A DNA stretch of 64,000 bases, taken from positions 4,677,001-4,741,000 of the forward strand of contig NZ_CP069396.1 in NCBI RefSeq assembly GCF_016887565.1. The letters are read 5' to 3'. The stretch is from Archangium violaceum. GTDB lineage: Bacteria; Myxococcota; Myxococcia; Myxococcales; Myxococcaceae. The position numbers and the translations under genes are program-made. Of the stretch, positions 27,088 to 35,371 are shown piece after piece; position 1 is the first letter of the stretch; every line of letters starts with the position of its first letter. The notes under the pieces are model-generated. The model was given only the letters and a program-made list of their open reading frames with translations. It was not told the DNA's origin and made no database searches.

Positions 27088-29505
27088 TCAAATTCGGTTC
27101 TGGGCGATCTCGAACCTCGACTCCTCCATCTCCTTCATGGCGTCGCCCTTCGCAACCAGGACATAACACACCTTGCCGCCACAACCCGCGTGTTCCGGAT
27201 GGCTTCTCTTCAGCGAATCGTAGATGTTTTGCTCAACGGCCAGTTGCGCTCGGTCGACCTCCTTGGTGAAGGAAAGCGTGACCAGCGCATGCTGGTGCAA
27301 CTCCAACACCACCCGAAGCAACTTCATCATCTTGTCCCAGGAGACGGTGAGTATGGCCAGATCGCGTGCGTACTGGTATGCGTCACCACACGCCAGGACA
27401 TCTGGCCTATTCTTGAGGTTGTACTCGTCGCGAGCGTAGGCGATCTTGAACTCGTCATAGGCCTTCTTGAAGCGCTCGAATTCACTGGTGAAGTCGTCGA
27501 ATACTTTGCCGTTCTTCAGGACAGACCGAAGCGCGTCAATGCGCTTCAGTTGGCCGTCCAGCCCCTCAAACTCATTTGTGTTTTCGATGGGCTCCTCGAG
27601 CCGCTTCGCGTCCCAATATAGATTCAACATCTCGCCGGTGGCTTGGACCCCGGCTTTGAGGATCATGTTGGCCAAGTAGGGAACGTTGACCGCGTCCCCC
27701 GGTTGGGTATCCCAACCCTTCCAGACCTTGATTTCGTATTTGGCCTGCTTGACTGCCGCCCCTAAGGCACCGGTGCCCAATTTCAATGCGAAGGTGGACC
27801 CGAGCACGGACGCGAGCTTCTTGAACTCACCCCGATCGCAATACTTCTGGAGTTCCTTGAGTTCCTGCCAAGCCTTTTCCTTTTCGGCTTTGGTCATCTT
27901 CTTGTCCTGCTCCACCATGACATCCAGTTTCTTGAGAATGCGCTTGAGACCGTTTGGATCGATGGGGGCTGGCTGCGCGGAGGGAGCCAAGGGGTCGGAC
28001 GGCTGAGTATTCCTCAGGGCCGACGGAGCCTTGATGGCGACCATCATGTCATTCAGTGCGCTTGATAGGTCCACCATGAGGAAGAGGCTTTGCAGAGAGA
28101 AGAAGGGCTCGTCGGCCTTCCGAAGCTCGTTTTCCCCGCTCTGCTGCTGCTGCGACTCCTCTAGGAGGGCCCGGAAGGCATCCACGTCCGCTGTATGGTC
28201 ATGATAGATGCGATTCCCGACGGCGACGTTGTAGACGTCGTTGAAGAGGCGGTAGACAGGATCGTGCCTGTGCTTCGGGAACTCGCCTCTCGTCATCCAC
28301 TGCTTGAAGCCGGGCTTCCTGGGAGTGTCCCCCTGCATTTGATAGCAGAGGCCATTGAAGGACGAGCCGCCGCGGCCGAAGAAATGGACGTCGCATTTCT
28401 TCCCATGGGCAGCCCCCCTTACCTGCCTCTGAATGAAGGTGTAAAGTTGATGAACCTTGGCTCTCGTGAGATCCTTCTGCATGGCATCGAGTTGATCGAA
28501 GCACCAGTCGACGAAGAACCCGAACCCCTTGAGCTTCTTCATGAGGTCTTCTTGTTTGGAGGCCCAGACATAGTAGATCGCGACCGCCTTGTCCGCGACC
28601 TCCTCCGCTGCAGCACAGTTGTGGATGGCACGGGCCTGCAGTTCCTTCAGCTTCTGTTTGCAGTTGATGATGTCCGCGAGGGAGTCCGTTATTGAGGTCA
28701 ATTGTAGGCCCTGGATGTACTTCCGGACGGCGGAAAGCTTGTCGCCGACAAAGGTCCCCTGCTGATACTGCTCCATGAACTTGTTGTAAGACTTCTTGTA
28801 GTACCTTGACCGGACCCAATTCAAAATCTCAGAGATGATGGGACCCGCCAGAGCGCCCGCAATGAGGACGGCGGCGCCGCCAAAGGTCACCGCCGCCACG
28901 ATTGCCGATACCGTGAGGCCACCCACGATCGAGATGACGGCGTAGACGACCTTTCTCTTGTTCCTGTTGAGTCGGCGCGCGGGAAGGAAGATGGAAGGTG
29001 CCTTGCTTCCTCCGCCCTTGGATTTGCGCGCGTAGGCGTCCACCATGATGGCTTCCAGGGCCATGTAGCACGAGGTCTCGTGTTCGATCTGCTCCTTCGA
29101 AACGGGCACCTTGTTCGCTCTGCTACCCTTTGAGCCACCGGACTGACGCTGGCCCTTGTCCAAGATCTCTTCCTTCGCTAGTTCCAGGTCGGCACGGGAG
29201 AGCTTCTGGCCCAGATTCGCGGCGCTCTCGAGCAGCACATTGTCGAAGGCCTCGGCGCTCGCTCTTATGTCGGGTTTCTTCTGCTTCGGGGAGGACGGTT
29301 GCGCCACCATCGTCCGCTGCGGAGATGGTTTGAGGTCCTTCTGTGGAAGAATGCTCTCAGACTGTTCCACCGAGTCGTCATTGTCCCCGGGATGCTTGTG
29401 CTGAACTGGAGGCGCGAGATGAAACTTGCGCTGTTTGTATGTGGCGGAAGGCTTCTCCGAATGGGACAAAGAGCCCTTGCTCTGCGTAGTAACCTTGTCG
29501 GACAT
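27088..29505 (-). CDS. Candidate T6SS effector with membrane-inserting hydrophobic hairpin, 805 aa
   Basis: I recognise no named family. A polar, Lys/Ser/Gln-rich N-terminus (1-120) is followed by a long hydrophobic Gly/Ala-rich stretch at about 184-226 (VVYAVISIVGGLTVSAIVAA continuing through GGAAVLIAGALAG) that could form two antiparallel membrane helices, as in colicin-type pore formers. A mainly helical 550-residue C-terminus has scattered Cys. Start chosen at the ATG at 29503-29505, 9 nt after AGGAGG; an ATG 6 nt upstream is closer than usual to it. Its base composition is visibly less GC-rich than the structural genes. Single-gene unit with its own operator 4, between the tssB and tssG operons. 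No obvious immunity gene is adjacent, which argues for caution. Confidence 0.6.
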   Translation of the reverse strand: MSDKVTTQSKGSLSHSEKPSATYKQRKFHLAPPVQHKHPGDNDDSVEQSESILPQKDLKPSPQRTMVAQPSSPKQKKPDIRASAEAFDNVLLESAANLGQKLSRADLELAKEEILDKGQRQSGGSKGSRANKVPVSKEQIEHETSCYMALEAIMVDAYARKSKGGGSKAPSIFLPARRLNRNKRKVVYAVISIVGGLTVSAIVAAVTFGGAAVLIAGALAGPIISEILNWVRSRYYKKSYNKFMEQYQQGTFVGDKLSAVRKYIQGLQLTSITDSLADIINCKQKLKELQARAIHNCAAAEEVADKAVAIYYVWASKQEDLMKKLKGFGFFVDWCFDQLDAMQKDLTRAKVHQLYTFIQRQVRGAAHGKKCDVHFFGRGGSSFNGLCYQMQGDTPRKPGFKQWMTRGEFPKHRHDPVYRLFNDVYNVAVGNRIYHDHTADVDAFRALLEESQQQQSGENELRKADEPFFSLQSLFLMVDLSSALNDMMVAIKAPSALRNTQPSDPLAPSAQPAPIDPNGLKRILKKLDVMVEQDKKMTKAEKEKAWQELKELQKYCDRGEFKKLASVLGSTFALKLGTGALGAAVKQAKYEIKVWKGWDTQPGDAVNVPYLANMILKAGVQATGEMLNLYWDAKRLEEPIENTNEFEGLDGQLKRIDALRSVLKNGKVFDDFTSEFERFKKAYDEFKIAYARDEYNLKNRPDVLACGDAYQYARDLAILTVSWDKMMKLLRVVLELHQHALVTLSFTKEVDRAQLAVEQNIYDSLKRSHPEHAGCGGKVCYVLVAKGDAMKEMEESRFEIAQNRI

Positions 29506-29613
29506 TGCCATGTTCCTCCTGCCGTGAATTACTTGTTCCGTGCTCGTTCGCCAAAGCATCGAAGCCCTACCGCTACGACACACACCAGACTGCCCTCCAA
29601 GCCACATCCGCGC

Positions 29614-29652
29614 TGTGACGCGACTCACCCTCCGGGTGTGAGTCAGGACACG
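29614..29652 (-). promoter_or_regulatory. Island operator palindrome 4 (upstream of 805-aa effector candidate)
   Basis: Arms TGTGACGCGACTCA and TGAGTCAGGACACG, spacer 11 bp. It overlaps the last codons of tssG. CAGTC instead of CAGAG lies at the 20-nt position, so the downstream box is weaker here. Confidence 0.65.
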
Positions 29653-30554
29653 ATGTTTGTGTTGAGCCCGTCACACGTAAGCCCAGCCGGTTCCTGGTGT
29701 GAGGTCTTGCCGCAGAAGAGGATGAACTGTTGAGGGCGGTTCTCCGCATCCACCAACGGTGCATAGCCGAGGTAGCTGTCTTGCTGGAGACGGGCTGGGG
29801 CGCTCTGGTCACGCAGCGCCATCTGGACGGTCAGGGGCAACGAGGTCTGGACCAGGAGGGGCAGCACTCCTTGCGTCAGTCGGCGCGGAGCTTCAATAGC
29901 CCAGGGGATTCCCATTCCGCATTGGCTCTCATTGAAGAAGAGCACCACTTCCAGTCCACCTGTGGGCACGGAAGCAAAGCCACCCAGGGCCGTGGAGTCT
30001 CCCAGCGTTGTGGCACTCAACTGGGAGCCTTGTGTCGCCACCGGTTGCACGTGCACCTTACGCCGCACGGACACTTCTGCCTCGGGATAGGCTTGGATGA
30101 ACAGCCAGTGCAACGTGCTGGGGCTGGTGAGGTTCAGCAGGCTCAACCGGTGCTGGGTGGCGTTCTCCCATCCGGGGAGCAATGCGGAGTTCTGCTCCGG
30201 ATAGAGCCCCGCGAAGCGCGCCCGGAGCAATTCATGATCAAAATAGCCCAGGAACCGCTCCATCCGCTCCGCCTCCAGCGGGTCCGTCTGCTCCATCGTC
30301 TGGAGGAGGAACGCGGGGAGGGGAGATTGCACGCCGAGCAGGCCGAGGTTCACCGTGAGGATGACGCGGCGGTGCGGCACCTGGAGGAATTGGATGTCAT
30401 GCACCAGGTGGCCCTGGTGCACGAGCGTGCGGTGACTGCGGTATTCGATGTCATTCTCGCCGTAGCCTTCCTGGGCAAGCAGGGCCAGCAGGGCGGGCAT
30501 GTCGAAGTGGCGGATGCGCTCGCGGAGGCGTTGCTCGAGCTGGGGACCGCTCAT
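29643..30554 (-). CDS. tssG: T6SS baseplate protein TssG (ImpH/VasB)
   Basis: 303 aa starting MSGPQLEQRLRERIRHFDM with GGAGG 7 nt upstream. Family features: IEYRSHRTLVHQGHLVHDIQ near the N-terminus; the block VNLGLLGVQSPLPAFLLQTM (typical fGL.G..GpLP..l) near 75-95; and ERFLGYFDHELLRARFAGLY after it. Partner of TssF in the baseplate wedge. Last gene of the operon ligase-like/PAAR-like/TssA-like/tssG; its start overlaps the end of the preceding gene by 4 bp. Confidence 0.93.
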   Translation of the reverse strand: MSGPQLEQRLRERIRHFDMPALLALLAQEGYGENDIEYRSHRTLVHQGHLVHDIQFLQVPHRRVILTVNLGLLGVQSPLPAFLLQTMEQTDPLEAERMERFLGYFDHELLRARFAGLYPEQNSALLPGWENATQHRLSLLNLTSPSTLHWLFIQAYPEAEVSVRRKVHVQPVATQGSQLSATTLGDSTALGGFASVPTGGLEVVLFFNESQCGMGIPWAIEAPRRLTQGVLPLLVQTSLPLTVQMALRDQSAPARLQQDSYLGYAPLVDAENRPQQFILFCGKTSHQEPAGLTCDGLNTNIVS

Positions 30555-31696
30555 GACTCGTCCTCCGCTCCGGAAGCGGCGCTCAGGAACGCTTGCAGGT
30601 CCGTCCGGTAGAGCCGCTCGAGGGCACGCTCGCTCAAGGACCTGGAGCCCTGCATCCGGGGCTCGAGCCTTTCCCCATGGGCGCTCAAGCCCGCGAGGAA
30701 GCGGGAGAAGAGCGAGGGCAGATAGACGAGCGGATCGAAGTGGTCGATGACGTGGAGCACGTCCGTGGCGATCATGCTGGCGCGGGAGAAGTCCTGGCGT
30801 TCCACGAGCGTGTCGAAGGCAGCCAGCTTGTGCAGCAGTTGCTCCAGTGCAGGCGAGTGCCCTTGCGCGAGGGGCGGGGGCGAGCGCGTCCGCAGGGCCC
30901 TGGGCGCCTCGAGATGGAACTCCTCCTCGTCTTCTTCCTCCTCCTCCTCGTCTTCCTGCTCCTCGTCCTCCAGTTCCTTGGAAGTGTCCTCGTGGGTCGC
31001 TTCCTCTTCCGGCTCGGCGGGCGGCTCTTCCTTTCTCCTTTCGACCACCGGCGCTTTCTCTTCCTTCACCAGCGCCTTCGCCTGCTCCACGGCTCGCGCC
31101 TGTACAGGGTTGGCATTCGTCTCCGGGAAGAGCTCCCGCTGCTCGGTCAGCCAGCCGGTCACCTGGAGCAACCGGGTGAGGCCACCTCCACCGGGCGTGC
31201 GTTGCTCGAGTACCTCCACCAGCTTGCTGGCGTGCTGGAGCGCCTCCTGGACGTGGGACTGCGAACAGCTCTCGCACCACCTCCGCCATACGTCGTCCTG
31301 GGTCCGCCCATGAAACTCCAGGTGTTTGTGGAGTGTCTTGAACAGCCAGAGCAGGCCACTGTCGGCCAGGGTGGGCTTGTTGTCGTCGGGCCCGAGCTGC
31401 TCCCATCCCCGCGTGTAGACCTGGTGCAGGGCGGAGAAGAGCGCGGGCAGGGACCGCGGGCCCTGTGCCAGGAAGGTTCCAAAGACATACGGGGTCACCA
31501 GTCGCACATCACGGATGCCGTCGCGCAGCAGCGTCTCGGACGCTCGCGCCGCCTCGTCATAGGCGCCCCGCGCCATCTGGGCGATGACCCGATCCACCCG
31601 CGTCTCCACCTGCTCGGGTGTCAGGGTGGACATCGGGCCAGGGGCCGCCTTCAGTGTGCGCTCCAGCGCGGCGAGCGACTCCAGGAGCTCAGCCAT
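30551..31696 (-). CDS. TssA/IglI-like T6SS protein with acidic low-complexity linker
   Basis: 381 aa. The helical N-terminal part (1-190) includes HQVYTRGWEQLGPDD, similar to the ImpA-type opening of TssA proteins. A highly acidic run (EEEQEDEEEEEEDEEEF-like) lies at about 235-262. The C-terminal helical domain FDTLVERQDFSRASMIATDV with HFDPLVYLPSLFSRFL resembles the C-terminal part of TssA/IglI-group proteins, where FDP..YFP is typical. TssA caps and coordinates sheath polymerisation. Which subgroup this is cannot be settled by eye; IglI family is my best guess. Overlaps tssG and the PAAR-like gene by 4 and 8 bp. Confidence 0.65.
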   Translation of the reverse strand: MAELLESLAALERTLKAAPGPMSTLTPEQVETRVDRVIAQMARGAYDEAARASETLLRDGIRDVRLVTPYVFGTFLAQGPRSLPALFSALHQVYTRGWEQLGPDDNKPTLADSGLLWLFKTLHKHLEFHGRTQDDVWRRWCESCSQSHVQEALQHASKLVEVLEQRTPGGGGLTRLLQVTGWLTEQRELFPETNANPVQARAVEQAKALVKEEKAPVVERRKEEPPAEPEEEATHEDTSKELEDEEQEDEEEEEEDEEEFHLEAPRALRTRSPPPLAQGHSPALEQLLHKLAAFDTLVERQDFSRASMIATDVLHVIDHFDPLVYLPSLFSRFLAGLSAHGERLEPRMQGSRSLSERALERLYRTDLQAFLSAASGAEDES

Positions 31697-32075
31697 CTTG
31701 CACCGCCGTCTGTCCGGGGTTGACGACCTGGATGACGCCGCCCCAGTTGCACATGCATTTGGAATTGCTGTCGAGGGCCGGCATGTTGCCGATGAGCACC
31801 TTGGGGCAGCCCGGGGCCCACGGGGCCGCGGTCACTGGGATGCACGGCATGGGGGTGAGCACACCCATCGCCGCCGCCGTGGCCGAGGCCACCATCGGAT
31901 TGGCCATGGACTGGCACATCCCAAACGGCGGGATGTTCACCATCGGCTTGTTGTCCAGGATGTTGGCGGCGGGCGTGCTCGCGAGCACCTTGTTCGCCGG
32001 TGGCACCACCAGGGTCGATGGCGCCACGCCGAAGCTGCACTGGAGCGTGGCTCCCGTGACGACTTGGATGGCCAT
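31689..32075 (-). CDS. PAAR-like tip protein (DUF4280)
   Basis: 128 aa from the ATG at 32073-32075 (GAGG 8 nt upstream; the earlier in-frame ATG at 32081 is too close to it). DUF4280/PAAR-like pattern: VTGATLQCSFGVAPSTL at the start, PPFGMCQSMANP and MGVLTPMPCIPVTAAPW in the middle, CMCNWGGVIQVVNPGQT at the end. Such proteins sharpen the VgrG spike or carry effectors. Located immediately after the ligase-like gene (stop/start overlap) and before the TssA-like gene. Confidence 0.88.
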   Translation of the reverse strand: MAIQVVTGATLQCSFGVAPSTLVVPPANKVLASTPAANILDNKPMVNIPPFGMCQSMANPMVASATAAAMGVLTPMPCIPVTAAPWAPGCPKVLIGNMPALDSNSKCMCNWGGVIQVVNPGQTAVQDG

Positions 32076-32077
32076 GG

Positions 32078-33763
32078 TCATTTCCTCGTGTTCGGGGGGG
32101 ACGCGGCTTGCCGCACCTGGGCTCGCAACGCGGTGAGTGTCTGGAACAGGGGCTCCGAGGCCTTGTGGTAGAGCGAGCCCGTCAGGTATTGCGCGTGGCA
32201 CCACGCGTCGCTCACCCGGCCCTCCTTGAGCCTCGGGTAGAGCGGGAAGACCTCGAACCGGTCGGGGATGTGCTCGGGGCCGAGCTGCAACTCGATGCGC
32301 CGGCGCATGTCCGCCAGGAACAGCGCCGGATCTCGTGGGGGATGGCCGGTGAAGACGAGCAACACGGTGCGCAGCTCGCCCGACACACCTCCCGTGGGCA
32401 CGGTGAGCAGGGAGGTCGCGCAGGGCGGGTCCATTCCCTCCAGCGCCTCCGTCACCTCGGCGGCGGGAACGACCCGTCCCTCGTGCCGCGGCTCCCGCGT
32501 GCCCGCGTAATGGTACCGCTGGCGGATGCAGGAGAGGACGACATGGCCGGGCGGCCTGCCCTCCGCGGGCAGCAGGGTGAAGAGGCCCGAGTCCCCCGCG
32601 GCGCGTTGACCGCTCCGGTTGAGATCCTTCAGGGCCCAGCGCCGGCCCGGCGCGGGCGCGGCCTCGGTGTGCACATCCCCCACGCGCCGGAGCGAGCAGA
32701 GCACCGCGCCTCCCGCCGTCGCATCCACGAGGACGTTGGCGCAGGGCACCGACGTCAGCCCGCACTGCTTCACCCAGGCGCGCCACGCCTCCCAGTCGAG
32801 GGGGGCCTCGGGGTTGCGGAACCAGCCGCCCACCTTCTCGAGCCGGGTCCGGGTGCGCAGCAGCAGGTCCCTCAGCGCCGGGGTGACGCCGAGCGCGCGC
32901 ACCGGGTATTCGGTCAGCAGGGTGGGGCGCTCCTCCAGGTCCGAGGGCTCGAGGTGGAGGAAGGTGGCGCCCCGCAGTAGCGTGGCGAAGAGGAGGGCGG
33001 GCAGGTGCTGGAGCAGGTGGAAGCCGGGGGCGGCCAGGTGGTCTCCCGGGGCCAGCGCGAAGGTGAGCGCTCCATCCACCAGCGCGCCGAGCCAGGCGTC
33101 CCCGGCCTTGAGGGGAACCGGGGTGGAGGGGGAGTCCACCAGGGGAGAGAAGAGCAGGCCCACCGGCTCGTCCGGTTTGTAGGAGTAGGAGGCGAGCGCG
33201 GGCGTGGCGGGGCCGGTGGTGGGCAGCAGGCACTTCGCATAGGGCCCCAGGAAGGGCGCCTGGTGGGGCTCGGCCGCCACGTGCTGGGGCGCGAGCGCGG
33301 CCAGGCGGCGCGAGACGAAGCTCCGGCCCACGGGCGGCAGCAGGCTGATGCAGGCCCCCAACCCCAGCGCCGCGGCGAGGCCCACCCACAGCTCGGGGCC
33401 GGGGTGGAACAGCAGGCACACCCGGGCTCCCGGCTTGACGCCCCGCTGCTCCCACGCCGTGGCCAGCCGTGCCGCCTGGTCGTGCAGCTGGCGGTAGCTG
33501 AGGGTCCGCCAGCCCCGGGTCCGGTCATACGTGCGCAGCGCGATGCGATCCGAGGCGGCGTGGCGGACGATGAGGTCATGGAAGAAGTCGTGGTGCTGGC
33601 CCGTGCGGCTCTTGAAGGGTGCACCGCGGCCCGCGTGGGCCGGAGACAGGGCCGCGGCGAAGCCCTCCGGGTCGGTCCAGCTCCGGCGGAGCCAGTCGGG
33701 GAGGCCCGGGGCGGGGGCGGCCTCCTCGACCTGTTGGAGAATGGTGCGGAAGTCGAAGGACAT
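32078..33763 (-). CDS. Degenerate AMP-ligase-like (ANL superfamily) protein at the head of a T6SS operon
   Basis: 561 aa. The N-terminal layout is that of an acyl-AMP ligase (FHDLIVRHAASDRIALRTYD, WRTLSYRQLHDQAARLATAW, GVKPGARVCLLFHPGPELWV). However, the ATP-binding P-loop (S/TSGSTGxPKG) is missing: the equivalent stretch reads GLLFSPLVDSPSTPVPLKAG. No YGPTE-like motif is seen. A C-terminal Lys is present in YPRLKEGRVSDAWCHA, near where A10 would be. It is therefore probably a pseudoenzyme or binds something else. Start chosen as MSFDFRTIL. The promoter box ends only about 9 nt before this ATG and there is no Shine-Dalgarno, so the mRNA may be leaderless. A truncated copy of its 5' end lies at 35244-35363. 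Confidence 0.75.
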   Translation of the reverse strand: MSFDFRTILQQVEEAAPAPGLPDWLRRSWTDPEGFAAALSPAHAGRGAPFKSRTGQHHDFFHDLIVRHAASDRIALRTYDRTRGWRTLSYRQLHDQAARLATAWEQRGVKPGARVCLLFHPGPELWVGLAAALGLGACISLLPPVGRSFVSRRLAALAPQHVAAEPHQAPFLGPYAKCLLPTTGPATPALASYSYKPDEPVGLLFSPLVDSPSTPVPLKAGDAWLGALVDGALTFALAPGDHLAAPGFHLLQHLPALLFATLLRGATFLHLEPSDLEERPTLLTEYPVRALGVTPALRDLLLRTRTRLEKVGGWFRNPEAPLDWEAWRAWVKQCGLTSVPCANVLVDATAGGAVLCSLRRVGDVHTEAAPAPGRRWALKDLNRSGQRAAGDSGLFTLLPAEGRPPGHVVLSCIRQRYHYAGTREPRHEGRVVPAAEVTEALEGMDPPCATSLLTVPTGGVSGELRTVLLVFTGHPPRDPALFLADMRRRIELQLGPEHIPDRFEVFPLYPRLKEGRVSDAWCHAQYLTGSLYHKASEPLFQTLTALRAQVRQAASPPNTRK

Positions 33764-33837
33764 GCGGAGCACTCTGCCGGTGCTTCGCCGCACGGGCTGT
33801 GACGGTGTTCAACCGGAGCTTGTGAGAGGAATCACAG
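33761..33837 (-). promoter_or_regulatory. Island operator palindrome 5 and CAGAG box (upstream of ligase-like/PAAR/tssA-like/tssG operon)
   Basis: Operator 33798-33836: arms TGTGACGGTGTTCA and TGAGAGGAATCACA, spacer 11 bp. CAGAG at 33772-33776, 20 nt from the outer CACAG. The whole segment 33761-33837 is duplicated, with a few mismatches, at 36734-36810. The 230 bp beyond it (33840-34072) show nothing else. Confidence 0.72.
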
Positions 33838-34072
33838 CGCTGAGTGGCTCCAGGGGCGCGCGGCTACCGCGTGCTTGCCCAAGGTGCGTGCACCGGGCCA
33901 GGTCGAGCACCGATTCCGGGGCCAGGTGGGTTCATTGGTGGGGCCGAAGGAGCGGGAGGGGAGGGAAGTTGCGGCCAGCGGTGCTCGACCCCGCTGGAAC
34001 GAGTGCTCGAGTTGGCCGGAATACGCAATCCGGGGGCACAGGTCGTGCGGGCGTAACCCCCCTCACACCCGT

Positions 34073-34561
34073 TCAACGGAGTCCTTTGTCACCTTCCCCG
34101 GGCGAGGCGAGGCACGCCTCCTCATACCCCCACCGCTCCTGAGCCTCTCCTTCATCCAGCATCGCTCTCAGCTCAGCCAGGGATACGGAGGGGGGAACAT
34201 CCACGGAAATCAGGCCTGGGATGTGACTGCCCTCGCTCGTGCATCCTCGTTCCTCGAGGAGCTTACGGACAATGGGCACCTCGTTCTTGTCGTAGATGAT
34301 GAGCCTCAGCGTGCTGTGTCCAGAGGGACGTACGACCTTCTGGAAACGGAGCTCGCCTCCAGCTGAGATGGCCGAGACGACATCTCCGAGGGCAATTCCC
34401 GTGACGAAGAAGGGGATGTTGTCGATCTGGAACAGCCCTTCTCCAACGGGGAAGGCCCAGACGCTCTCGTAGTTCGCGGGAGGGTAGTCGTCCTCGTCCT
34501 TCTCCAGCTTGAAGACAACCTTCACCATGTCATCCGTGTTCATCGGGCCCATGATGCTCAT
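34073..34561 (-). CDS. DUF4265 protein, probable immunity protein for the HNH toxin
   Basis: 162 aa counted from the ATG (34559-34561) that overlaps the HNH stop codon as ATGA; internal ATGs at 34552 and 34543 are alternatives. Contains YESVWAFPVGEGLFQIDNIP and FFVTGIALGDVVSA, the core of DUF4265, then a second alpha-beta half (LRLIIYDKNEVPIVRKLLEE). DUF4265 proteins are frequently coded next to toxins. Translational coupling to a small nuclease toxin points to immunity. AT-richer than the structural T6SS genes. Confidence 0.7.
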   Translation of the reverse strand: MSIMGPMNTDDMVKVVFKLEKDEDDYPPANYESVWAFPVGEGLFQIDNIPFFVTGIALGDVVSAISAGGELRFQKVVRPSGHSTLRLIIYDKNEVPIVRKLLEERGCTSEGSHIPGLISVDVPPSVSLAELRAMLDEGEAQERWGYEEACLASPGEGDKGLR

Positions 34562-34986
34562 TTCCCTGGTGGGACCTTGTCGCCCTTCTTGAGATTGCAA
34601 TCCCGACAGAGTACCTGGCCGTTGTCGACCTCGCTGGGACCCCCTTTCGCACTGGGGATTCTGTGGTCCACATGGGTCTCGTTCAGTGGAGGAGTGACAT
34701 CCTTCTCATGCTTCTTGGCAGGTACGGTTTCGACACGGCATTGCTCACAATGATTCTTGCCCTCGTTCGCCTGGGCGTTCTCCTGCTTGATCTGGCTTTT
34801 TTGCTTTCTTGTGAACCGTTTGCTTCCCCCGGAGAGCACAGTGGGCTCGTTCGAGGGTTGGGGCTCGACGACGAAGCGGGTCACGTCCGGGCTTGCAGAA
34901 AGGGAGTCTGTTTCGGGGCTGAGGGCCCCACCTGACGCCGTGGTCGCCAGCACCATCAGGAGGGTGCAAAGAATGTGTCTGAACAT
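34558..34986 (-). CDS. Small HNH nuclease toxin with N-terminal export signal
   Basis: 142 aa. Residues 1-21 (MFRHILCTLLMVLATTASGG) look like a Sec signal peptide. A disordered linker follows to about 75. The treble-clef HNH nuclease has a zinc Cys pair C80/C83 (HCEQC), catalytic D107-H108 (THVDHRIPSAKGG), N122 and a second Cys pair C127/C130 (LCRDCN). Good Shine-Dalgarno AGGAG 9 nt before the ATG. Coupled to the DUF4265 gene. A T6SS cargo nuclease would normally not carry a Sec signal, so it may be delivered from the periplasm/outer surface, or be a truncated relic of a larger effector. Confidence 0.8.
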   Translation of the reverse strand: MFRHILCTLLMVLATTASGGALSPETDSLSASPDVTRFVVEPQPSNEPTVLSGGSKRFTRKQKSQIKQENAQANEGKNHCEQCRVETVPAKKHEKDVTPPLNETHVDHRIPSAKGGPSEVDNGQVLCRDCNLKKGDKVPPGK

Positions 34987-35243
34987 GAGCGTGTGCTCCT
35001 CGAAGCCGTATGACCACTTCGCCGTACATTTCCCACCGTACTACTGGTGGGGTGGGCGCGGGGGACGGCGCTCTTCTGCTTCAGCCGAAGGGGCACTGGA
35101 GGGGAGGCCGGAGCGCGTGAATCGCTGCGCGAGGTCCCCCGCGCTCCCGCTGCCCGCCGCGCAGCCGCAACCGGTCTCCTCGTCCTTGACGGAATCGTCC
35201 GGGTCGCACGCCGCGCCGGCCCCACCCTTGTCGGCATCGTGGA
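34987..35243. other. Unassigned 257-bp stretch with a possible MYXO-CTERM-like fragment
   Basis: No complete gene. On the minus strand one frame reads DDSVKDEETGCGCAAGSGSA, which resembles the Cys-containing start of a myxobacterial sorting tail but is not followed by a hydrophobic helix. It may be a decayed gene end brought in with the duplication at 35244-35363. Confidence 0.25.
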
Positions 35244-35363
35244 CGGTAGCTGGGGGTCCGCCAGCCCCGGGTCCGGTCATACGTGCGCAGCGCGATGCGG
35301 TCCGTGGCGGCGTGGCGGACGATGAGGTCATGGAAGAAGAATGGTGCGGAAGTCGAAGGACAT
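35244..35363 (-). pseudogene. Truncated duplicate of the 5' end of the ligase-like gene
   Basis: 35340-35363 equals 33740-33763 (start codon and first codons, MSFDFRTI) and 35244-35339 equals 33492-33587 with only a few substitutions. The intervening 152 bp of the original are deleted at a short GAAGA junction, shifting frame after about 11 codons. It lies 8 bp downstream of the OmpA-domain gene. Confidence 0.85.
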
Positions 35364-35371
35364 GGCGGCTT

